Shown here: in pieces, positions 51,420 through 61,740 of the stretch | Layout: each line of letters begins with the position of its first letter | Position numbering within the stretch: position 1 is the first letter of the stretch | NCBI RefSeq assembly: GCF_029227915.1 | Contig: NC_079880.1 | Coordinates: forward strand, 31,925,501 to 31,989,500 | Source of the DNA: Hydractinia symbiolongicarpus | Taxonomy: Eukaryota > Cnidaria > Hydrozoa > Anthoathecata > Hydractiniidae | DNA: 64,000 bases | Reading direction: 5' to 3' | Translations under genes and position numbers: made by a program | The notes under the pieces: generated by a model | Database searches by the model: none | Seen by the model: only the letters and a program-made list of their open reading frames with translations | Told to the model about the DNA's origin: nothing

Positions 51420-53890
51420 ATGGACTGCAACGTCCTAAGTCGTTTTCCCCAGCGCCATTGCTTTAGAACATCGTCAACTACATGCACAGGCCTCTAAAGG
51501 TTACAATATGCTTGTTACATGCCTAATAAAACCCTTACACGTAATTCCCCCGCTTCCACGTGCTTGTGCAGGTTACCATTGGTCTAGTCCTTCCACTCTC
51601 AATGGGCTACAAGGTCATAAGTCGTTTTTCCTAGCACCTTGGCTTTAGAACTCCGTCAACTACATGCACAGGGCTCTAAAGGCCGTAGTATGGCTTTTGC
51701 TGCCTAATAAAGGCCTTACACGGAAATCCCCCGGTTCCACGTGCTTGTGCAGGTTACTATTGGTCTAGTCCTTCCACTCTCAATGGACTACAAGGTCGTA
51801 CGTCGCTTTCCCTGGCACCATGGCTTTAGAACGCCGTCAACTACATGCACAGGCCTCTAAAGGTTACAATATGCTTCTCACATGCCTAATAAAGGCCTTA
51901 CGTGTAAATCACGTGTTTCCATGCTCTTGCACAGGTTACCATTGGTCTAGTCCTTCTACTCTCAATGGACTACGACGTCTTAAGTCGTTTTCCCCAGAGC
52001 CATGGGTTTAGAACGCCGTCAACTACATGCACAGGCCTCTAAAGGCCATAATATGGCCTTTTTCCGCCTATTAAAGGCCTTACACGTAAATCACGTGTTT
52101 CCACGCGCTTGCACAGGTTACCATTTTTCTAGTCCATCCTTCCTACATGGACTACGACGTCTTAAGTCGTTTTTGCCAGAGCCATGGGTTTAGAACGCCG
52201 TCAACTACATGCACATGAATCTAGAGACCGTAATATGGCCTTTTGTTGCCTAATAAAGGCTTAGCACGTAGATCACGTGGTTCTACGTGCATGTGCAGGT
52301 TACCATTGGTCTACTCCTTCAAATCTCAATGGACTACTGTATCCTAAGTCATTTTCTTTGGCACCATGGCTTTACAACGTCGCCAACTACATGCACAGGC
52401 CTCTAAAGGCTGTAATATGGCTTTTTGCCGGCTAATAAAGGCCTTACGCGTAAATTAGGTGCTCCCAGGTTCTTGCGCGGGTTACCATTGGTCTAGTCCT
52501 TCCACTCTCCATGGAGTGCGACGTCCTAAGTCGTTTTCCGCAGCGCCCTGGCTTTAGAACATCGTCAACTTGATGCCCAAGCCTCTAAAGGTTGCATTAT
52601 GCTTTTTATATGCCTAATAAAGGCTTGAAACGTAAGTCACGTGGTTCTACGTGGCTGTGCAGGTTACCATTGGTCTACTCCTTCAACTCTCAATGGACTA
52701 CTGCGTCCTAAGTCGTTTTCTTTGGCACTATGGCTTTAAAACGCCGTCAACTACATGCACAGGCTTGTAAAGGCCGTAATATGGCCTCTTGCCGCCTAAT
52801 AAAACCCTTACACGTAATTCCCCTGCTTCCACGTGCTTGTGCAGGTTACCATTGGTCTAGTTCTTCCACTCTCAATGGACTACAAGGTCATAAGTTGTTT
52901 TCCCTAGCACCTTGGCTTTAGAACTCCGTCAACTACATGCACAGGCCTCTAAATGCCGTGATATGGCCTTTTGCCCCCTAATAAAGGCGATACACGAAAA
53001 TTACGTGGTTCCACGTGTGTGTGCTGGTTACCATTGGTCTAATCCTTCCACTCTCCATGGACTGCGACGTTCTAAGTCGTTTTCCCCGGCGCCATGGCTT
53101 TAGAACATCGTCAACTACATGCACAGGCCTCTAAAACCCGTAGTATGGTGTTTTGTTGCCTAATAAAGGCCTTACGTGTAAATCACGCGTTTCCACGCTC
53201 TTGCACAGGTTACCATTGGTCTAGTCCTTCTACTCTCAATGGACTACGACGTCTTAAGTCATGGCTTTAGAACATCGTCAATTTTATGCCCAGGCTTCTA
53301 AAGGTTGCAATATGCTTTTTACATGCCTAATAAAGGTTTGAAACGTAAATCACGTGGTTCTACGTGGCTGTGCTGGTTACCATTGGTCTACTCCTTTAAC
53401 TCTCAATAGACTACTACGTCATAAGTCGTTTTCTTTGGCACCATGGCTTTAGAACGCCGTCAACTACATGCACAGACTTCTAAAGGCCGTAATATGGCCT
53501 TTTGCCGCCTAATAAACGTTTAGCACGTAAATCCCTCGGTTCCACGTGGTTGTGCAAGTTACCATTGGTGTAGTCCTTCCATTCTCCATGGACTGCGACG
53601 TCCTAAGCCGTTTTCCTCTGCGCCATGGCTTTAGAACGCCGTCAACTACATGCACAGGCCACTAAAGCTTGTGATATGGGCTTTTGCGGCCTAATAAAGG
53701 CGATACACGAGAATCACGTGGTTCCACGAGGTTTGGCAGGTTACCATTTGTCTAATCTTTCCACTCTCCATGGACTGCGACGTTCTAAGTCGTTTTCCCC
53801 GGCGCCATGGCTTTAGAACATCGTCAACTACATGCACAGGCCTCTAAAAGTCGTAGTATGGCGTTTTGTTGCCTAATAAAGGCCTTACGT
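51420..53890 (+). repeat. Copy 1 of the 3,960-bp-spaced unit (22 monomers)
   Basis: Recurs at 55,381-57,850. The offset is 3,961 on the left and 3,960 after a single-base loss (AAAGGCGTAG at 55,640). Shared markers are CATGCTCTTGCACAGG, ACTGTATCCTAAG, CTTGCGCGGG, GCTTGTAAAGG and the shortened TTAAGTCATGGC junction at 53,255/57,215. Confidence 0.92.
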
Positions 53891-55380
53891 GTAAATAACG
53901 TGTTTCCACGTTCTTGCGCAGGTTACCATTGGTCTAATTCTTCCACTCTCCATGGACTGCAACGTCCTAAGTCGTTTTCCCCAGCGCCATTGCTTTAGAA
54001 CATCGTCAACTACATGCACAGGCCTCTAAAAGCCGTAGTTTGGCGTTTTGTTGCCTAATAAAGGCCTTACGTGAAAATCACGTGTTTCCACGCTCTTGCA
54101 CAGGTTACCATTGGTCTAGTCCTTCTACTACGACGTCTTAAGTCATGGCTTTAGAACATCGTCAATTTTATGCCCAGGCTTCTAAAGGTTGCAATATGCT
54201 TTTTACATGCCTAATAAAGGTTTGAAACGTAAATCACGTGGTTCTACGTGGCTGTGCTGGTTACCATTGGTCTACTCCTTTAACTCTCAATAGACTACTA
54301 CGTCATAAGTCGTTTTCTTTGGCACCATGGCTTTAGAACGCTGTCAACTACATGCACAGACTTCTAAAGGCCGTAATATGGCCTTTTGCCGCCTAATAAA
54401 CGTTTAGCACGTAAATCCCCCGGTTCCACGTGCTTGTGCAGGTTACTATTGGTCTATCCCTTTCACTCTCAATGGACTACAAGGTCGTACGTCGCCTTCC
54501 CTGGCATCATGGCTTTAGAACTCCGTCAACTACATGCACAGGCCTCTAAAGGCCGTAACATGGACTTTTGCCGGCTAATAAAGGCCTTACACGTAAATTC
54601 CCCAGTTCCACATGCTTGTGCAGGTTACCATTGGTCTATTTCTTCTACTCTCAATGGACTACAAGGTCATAAGTCGTTTTCCCCAGGGCCATGGGTTTAG
54701 AACGCCGTCAACTACATGCACAGGGATCTAAAGGCCGTAATATGGCTTTTGCTGCCTAAAAAAGGCCTTACACGGAAATCCCCCGGTTCCACGTGCTTGT
54801 GCAGGTTACTATTGGTCTAGTCCTTCCACTCTCAATGGACTACAAGGTCGTACGTCGCTTTCCCTGGCACCATGGCTTTAGAACGCCGTCCACTACATGC
54901 ACAGGCCTCTAAAGGCCATCATATGGCCTTTTTTCGCCTATTAAAGGCCTTACACGTAAATCACGTGTTTCCACGCGCTTGCACAGGTTACCATTTTTCT
55001 AGTCCATCCTTCCTACATGGACTACGACGTCTTAAGTCGTTTTCGCCAGAGCCATGGGTTTAGAACGCCGTCAACTACATGCACATGAATCTAGAGACCG
55101 TAATATGGCCTTTTGTTGCCTAATAAAGGCTTAGCACGTAAATCACATGGTTCTACGTGCATGTGCAGGTTACCATTGGTCTACTCCTTCAACTCTCCAT
55201 GGACTGCCACGTTCTAAGTCGTTTTCCCCGGCGCCATGGCTTTAGAACATCGTCAACTACATGCACAAGCCTCTAAAAGCCGTAGTATGGTGTTTTGTTG
55301 CCTAATAAAGGCCTTACGTGTAAATCACGTGTTTCCACGTTCTTGCGCAGGTTACCATTGGTCTAATTCTTCCACTCTCC
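53891..55380 (+). repeat. Mixed monomers between the two 3,960-bp copies
   Basis: 53,999-54,400 matches 58,141-58,540 (offset 4,142), including an 11-bp loss in the 3' part (TTCTACTACGACG at 54,125). 54,410-54,700 matches the region 8 series near 49,180-49,460. 54,872-55,230 holds the CCATCCTTCC and CTAGAGACC types. No unique sequence. Confidence 0.85.
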
Positions 55381-57850
55381 ATGGACTGCAACGTCCTAAG
55401 TCGTTTTCCCCAGCGCCATTGCTTTAGAACATCGTCAACTACATGCACAGGCCTCTAAAGGTTACAATATGCTTCTTACATGCCTAATAAAACCCTTACA
55501 CGTAATTCCCCCGCTTCCACGTGCTTGTGCAGGTTACCATTGGTCTAGTCCTTCCACTCTCAATGGGCTACAAGGTCATAAGTCGTTTTTCCTAGCACCT
55601 TGGCTTTAGAACTCCGTCAACTACATGCACAGGGCTCTAAAGGCGTAGTATGGCTTTTGCTGCCTAATAAAGGCCTTACACGGAAATCCCCCGGTTCCAC
55701 GTGCTTGTGCAGGTTACTATTGGTCTAGTCCTTCCACTCTCAATGGACTACAAGGTCGTACGTCGCTTTCCCTGACACCATGGCTTTAGAACGCCGTCAA
55801 CTACATGCACAGGCCTCTAAAGGTTACAATATGCTTCTCACATGCCTAATAAAGGCCTTACGTGTAAATCACGTGTTTCCATGCTCTTGCACAGGTTACC
55901 ATTGGTCTAGTCCTTCTACTCTCAATGGACTACGACGTCTTAAGTCGTTTTCCCCAGAGCCATGGGTTTAGAACGCCGTCAACTACATGCACAGGCCTCT
56001 AAAGGCCATAATATGGCCTTTTTCCGCCTATTAAAGGCCTTACACGTAAATCACGTGTTTCCACGCGCTTGCACAGGTTACCATTTTTCTAGTCCATCCT
56101 TCCTACATGGACTACGACGTCTTAAGTCGTTTTCGCCAGAGCCATGGGTTTAGAACGCCGTCAACTACATGCACATGAATCTAGAGACCGTAATATGGCC
56201 TTTTGTTGCCTAATAAAGGCTTAGCACGTAGATCACGTGGTTCTACGTGCATGTGCAGGTTACCATTGGTCTACTCCTTCAACTCTCAATGGACTACTGT
56301 ATCCTAAGTCATTTTCTTTGGCACCATGGCTTTACAACGTCGTCAACTACATGCACAGGCCTCTAAAGGCTGTAATATGGCTTTTTGCCGGCTAATAAAG
56401 GCCTTACGCGTAAATTAGGTGCTCCCAGGTTCTTGCGCGGGTTACCATTGGTCTAGTCCTTCCACTCTCCATGGAGTGCGACGTCCTAAGTCGTTTTCCG
56501 CAGCGCCATGGCTTTAGAACATCGTCAACTTTATGCCCAAGCCTCTAAAGGTTGCATTGTGCTTTTTATATGCCTAATAAAGGCTTGAAACGTAAGTCAC
56601 GTGGTTCTACGTGGCTGTGCAGGTTACCATTGGTCTACTCCTTCAACTCTCAATGGACTACTGCGTCCTAAGTCGTTTTCTTTGGCACTATGGCTTTAAA
56701 ACGCCGTCAACTACATGCACAGGCTTGTAAAGGCTGTAATATGGCCTCTTGCCGCCTAATAAAACCCTTACACGTAATTCCCCTGCTTCCACGTGCTTGT
56801 GCAGGTTACCATTGGTCTAGTCCTTCCACTCTCAATGGACTACAAGGTCATAAGTTGTTTTCCCTAGCACCTTGGCTTTAGAACTCCGTCAACTACATGC
56901 ACAGGCCTCTAAATGCCGTAATATGGCCTTTTGCCCCCTAATAAAGGCGATACACGAAAATTACGTTGTTCCACGTGTGTGTGCTGGTTACCATTGGTCT
57001 AATCCTTCCACTCTCCATGGACTGCGACGTTCTAAGTCGTTTTCCCCAGCGCCATGGCTTTAGAACATCGTCAACTACATGCACAGGCCTCTAAAAGCCG
57101 TAGTATGGTGTTTTGTTGCCTAATAAAGGCCTTACGTGTAAATCACGTGTTTCCACGCTCTTGCACAGGTTACCATTGGTCTAGTGCTTCTACTCTCAAT
57201 GGACTACGACGTCTTAAGTCATGGTTTTAGAACATCGTCAATTTTATGCCCAGGCTTCTAAAGGTAGCAATATGCTTTTTACATGCCTAATAAAGGTTTG
57301 AAACGTAAATCACGTGGTTCTAAGTGGCTGTGCTGGTTACCATTGGTCTACTCCTTTAACTCTCAATAGACTACTACGTCATAAGTCGTTTTCTTTGGCA
57401 CCATGGCTTTAGAACGCCGTCAACTACATGCACAGACTTCTAAAGGCCGTAATATGGCCTTTTGCCGCCTAATAAACGTTTAGCACGTAAATCCCCCGGT
57501 TCCACGTGGTTGTGCAAGTTACCATTGGTGTAGTCATTCCATTCTCCATGGACTGCCACGTCCTAAGCCGTTTTCCCCTGCGCCATGGCTTTAGAACGCC
57601 GTCAACTACATGTACAGGCCACTAAAGCTTGTGATATGGGCTTTTGCGGCCTAATAAAGGCGATACACGAGAATCACGTGGTTCCACGAGGGTTGGCAGG
57701 TTACCATTGGTCTAATCCTTCCACTCTCCATGGACTGCGACGTTCTAAGTCGTTTTTCCCGGCGCCATGACTTTAGAACATCGTCAACTACATGCACAGG
57801 CCTCTAAAAGCCGTAGTATGGTGTTTTGTTGCCTAATAAAGACCTTACGT
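55381..57850 (+). repeat. Copy 2 of the 3,960-bp-spaced unit
   Basis: Near-identical to 51,420-53,890. Differences noted: GACACCATGG at 55,774, GCATTGTGC at 56,556, TACGTTGTTCC at 56,962 and CATGACTTTAG at 57,766. The match fades after 57,850, where this copy takes the TTACGTGTTCCC type. Confidence 0.92.
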
Positions 57851-58592
57851 GTAAATTACGTGTTCCCACGTTCTTGCGCAGGTTACCATTGGTCTAATCC
57901 TTCGACTCTCCATGGACTGCGACGTTCTAAGTCGTTTTCCCCGGCGCCATGGCTTTAGAACATCGTTAACTACATGCACAGGCCTCTAAAAGTCGTAGTA
58001 TGGCGTTTTGTTGCCTAATAAAGGCCTTACGTGTAAATCATGTGTTTCCACGTTCTTGCGCAGGTTACCATTGGTCTAATTCTTCCACTCTCCATGGACT
58101 GCAACGTCCTAAGTCGTTTTCCCCAGCGCCATTGCTTTAGAACATCGTCAACTACATGCACAGGCCTCTAAAAGCCGTAGTATGGCGTTTTGTTGCCTAA
58201 TAAAGGCCTTACGTGAAAATCACGTGTTTCCACGCTCTTGCACAGGTTACCATTGGTCTAGTCCTTCTACTACGACGTCTTAAGTCATGGCTTTAGAACA
58301 TCGTCAATTTTATGCCCAGGCTTCTAAAGGTTGCAATATGCTTTTGACATGCCTAATAAAGGTTTGAAACGTAAATCACGTGGTTCTACGTGGCTGTGCT
58401 GGTTACCATTGGTCTACTCCTTTAACTCTCAATAGACTACTACGTCATAAGTCGTTTTCTTTGGCACCATGGCTTTAGAACGCCGTCAACTACATGCACA
58501 GACTTCTAAAGGCCGTAATATGGCCTTTTGCCGCCTAATAAACGTTTAGCACGTAAATCCCCCGGTTCCACGTTGTTGTGCAAGTTACCATT
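57851..58592 (+). repeat. Satellite monomers before a register break
   Basis: Contains the ATCGTTAAC change at 57,964, the 11-bp-deleted 3' part at 58,268 and the ATCGTCAATTTTATG unit. The last monomer stops in the middle (GTTACCATT at 58,584-58,592) and is joined directly to the middle of another monomer. Confidence 0.87.
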
Positions 58593-58600
58593 ACGTGTAA
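58584..58600 (+). repeat. Out-of-register junction
   Basis: GTTACCATT, normally followed by GGTGTAG in this subtype, is joined to ACGTGTAAATC, which belongs about 40 bp earlier in a monomer. It is one of the few places where the 182-bp phase is broken by a gain. Overlap at the join is at most two or three bases (TTA). Confidence 0.8.
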
Positions 58601-59430
58601 ATCACGTGTTTCCACGCTCTTGCACAGGTTACCATTGGTCTAGTCCTTCTACTCTCAATGGACTACGACGTCTTAAGTCATGGCTTTAGAACATCGTCAA
58701 TTTTATGCCCAGGCTTCTAAAGGTTGCAATATGCTTTTTACATGCCTAATAAAGGTTTGAAACGTAAATCACGTGGTTCTACGTGGCTGTGCTGGTTACC
58801 ATTGGTCTACTCCTTTAACTCTCAATAGACTACTACGTCATAAGTCGTTTTCTTTGGCACCATGGCTTTAGAACGCCGTCAACTACATGCACAGACTTCT
58901 AAAGGCCGTAATATGGCCTTTTGCCGCCTAATAAACGTTTAGCACGTAAATCCCCCGGTTCCACGTGGTTGTGCAAGTTACCATTGGTGTAGTCCTTCCA
59001 TTCTCCATGGACTGCAACGTCCTAAGCCGTTTTCCCCTGCGCCATGGCTTTAGAACGTCATGCACAGGCCACTAAAGCTTGTGATATGGGCTTTTGCGGC
59101 CTAATAAAGGCGATACACGAGAATCACGTGGTTCCACGAGGGTTGGCAGGTTACCATTGGTCTAATCCTTCCACTCTCCATGGACTGCGACGTTCTAAGT
59201 CGTTTTTCCCGGCGCCATGGCTTTAGAACATCGTCAACTACATGCACAGGCCTCTAAAAGCCGTAGTATGGTGTTTTGTTGCCTAATAAAGGCCTTACGT
59301 GTAAATCACGTGTTTCCACGTTCTTGCTCAGGTTACCATTGGTCTAATTCTTCCACTCTCCATGGACTGCAACGTCCTAAGTCGTTTTCCCCAGCGCCAT
59401 TCCTTTAGAACATCGTCAACTACATGCAAA
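58593..59430 (+). repeat. Local duplication after the register break
   Basis: 58,593-58,980 repeats the series at 58,211-58,587 at an offset of 382 rising to 393. The difference of 11 bp is a deletion carried by the first copy only. It is followed at 59,044 by a monomer with a 9-bp loss (GAACGTCATGC) that removes part of the otherwise well conserved block. The same loss is present at 61,394. Confidence 0.87.
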
Positions 59431-61740
59431 GGCCTCTAAAAGCCGTAGTATGGCTTTTTGTTGCCTAATAAAGGCCTTACGTGTAAATCACGTGTTTCCA
59501 CGCTCTTGCACAGGTTACCATTTGCTAGTCCATCCATCCTACATGGACTACGACGTCTTAAGTCGTTTTCCCCAGAGCCATGGTTTTTCAACGCCATCAA
59601 CAACATGCACAGGCCTCTAAAGGCCGTAATGTGGCCTTTGCCGCCTAATAAAGGCCTTACACGTAAATCCCCCGGTTCCACGTGCTTGTGCAGGTTACTA
59701 TTGGTCTATCCCTTTCACTCTCAATGGACTACAAGGTCGTACGTCGCCTTCCCTGGCATCATGGCTTTAGAACTCCGTCAACTACATGCACAGGCCTCTA
59801 AAGGCCGTAACATGGACTTTTGCCGGCTAATAAAGGCCTTACACGTAAATTCCCCAGTTCCACATGCTTGTGCAGGTTACCATTGGTCTATTTCTTCCAC
59901 TCTCAATGGACTACAAAGTCATAAGTCGTTTTCCCCACGGCCATGGGTTTAGAACGCCGTCAACTACATGCACAGGGCTCTAAAGGCCGTAATATGGCTT
60001 TTGCTGCCTAATAAAGGCCTTACACGGAAATCCCCCGGTTCCACGTGCTTGTGCAGGTTACTATTGGTCTAGTCCTTCCACTCTCAATGGACTACAAGGT
60101 CGTACGTCGCTTTCCCTGGCACCATGGCTTTAGAACGCCGTCAACTACATGCACAGGCCTCTAAAGGCCATAATATGGCCTTTTTCCGCCTATTAAAGGC
60201 CTTACACGTAAATCACGTGTTTCCACGCGCTTGCACAGGTTACCATTTTTCTAGTCCATCCTTCCTACATGGAGTACGACGTCTTAAGTCGTTTTTGCCA
60301 GAGCCATGGGTTTAGAACGCCGTCAACTACATGCACATGAATCTAGAGACCGTAATATGGCCTTTTGTTGCCTAATAAAGGCTTAGCACGTAAATCACGT
60401 GGTTCTACGTGCATGTGCAGGTTACCATTGGTCTACTCCTTCAACTCTCAATGGACTACTGCGTCCTAAGTCGTTTTCTTTGGCACTATGGCTTTAAAAC
60501 GCCGTCAACTACATGCACAGGCTTGTAAAGGCCGTAATATGGCCTCTAGCCGCCTAATAAAACCCTTACACGTAATTCCCCTGCTTCCACGTGCTTGTGC
60601 AGGTTACCAATGGTCTAGTCCTTCCACTCTCAATGGACTACAAGGTCATAAGTTGTTTTCCCTAGCACCTTGGCTTTAGAACTCCGTCAACTACATGCAC
60701 AGGCCTCTAAATGCCGTAATATGGCCTTTTGCCCCCTAATAAAGACGATTCACGAAAATTACGTGGTTCCACGTGTGTGTGCTGGTTACCATTGGTCTAC
60801 TCCTTCCACTCTCCATAAACTGCGACGTTCTAAGTCGTTTTCCCCAGCGCCATGGCTTTAGAACATCGTCAACTACATGCACAGGCCTCTAAAAGCCGTA
60901 GTATGGCGTTTTGTTGCCTAATAAAGGCCTTACGTGAAAATCACGTGTTTCCACGCTCTTGCACAGGTTACCATTGGTCTAGTCCTTCTACTCTCAATGG
61001 ACTACGACGTCTTAAGTCATGGCTTTAGAACATCGTCAATTTTATGCCCAGGCTTCTAAAGGTTGCAATATGCTTTTTACATGCCTAATAAAGGTTTGAA
61101 ACGTAAATCACGTGGTTCTACGTGGCTGTGCTGGTTACCATTGGTCTACTCCTTTAACTCTCAATAGACTACTACGTCATAAGTCGTTTTCTTTGGCACC
61201 ATGGCTTTAGAACGCCGTCAACTACATGCACAGACTTCTAAAGGCCGTAATATGGCCTTTTGCCGCCTAATAAACGTTTAGCACGTAAATCCCCCGGTTC
61301 CACGTGGTTGTGCAAGTTACCATTGGTGTAGTCCTTCCATTCTCCATGGACTGCGACGTCCTAAGCCGTTTTCCCCAGCGCCATGGCTTTAGAACGTCAT
61401 GCACAGGCCACTAAAGCTTGTGATATGGGCTTTTGCGGCCTAATAAAGGCGATACACGAGAATCACGTGGTTCCACGAGGGTTGGCAGGTTACCATTAGT
61501 CTAATCCTTCCCCTCTCCATGGACTGCGACGTTCTAAGTCGTTTTCCCCGGCGCCATGGCTTTAGAACATCGTCAACTACATGCACAGGCCTCTAAAAGC
61601 CGTAGTATGGTGTTTTGTTGCCTAATAAAGGCCTTACGTGTAAATCACGTGTTTCCACGTTCTTGCGCAGGTTACCATTGGTCTAATTCTTCCACTCTCC
61701 ATGGACTGCAACGTCCTAAGTCGTTTTCCCAGCGCCATTG
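59431..61740 (+). repeat. Further copies of region 7 to 9 monomers
   Basis: 59,436-59,950 follows the 50,222-50,640 and 54,400-54,700 series. 60,124-60,480 holds the CCATCCTTCC type. 60,488-60,880 matches 52,730-53,120. 60,900-61,500 matches the shortened TTAAGTCATGGC series. Small private changes include CCTCTAGCCGCC at 60,541 and CCTTCCCCTCTCC at 61,504. Only satellite. Confidence 0.85.
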
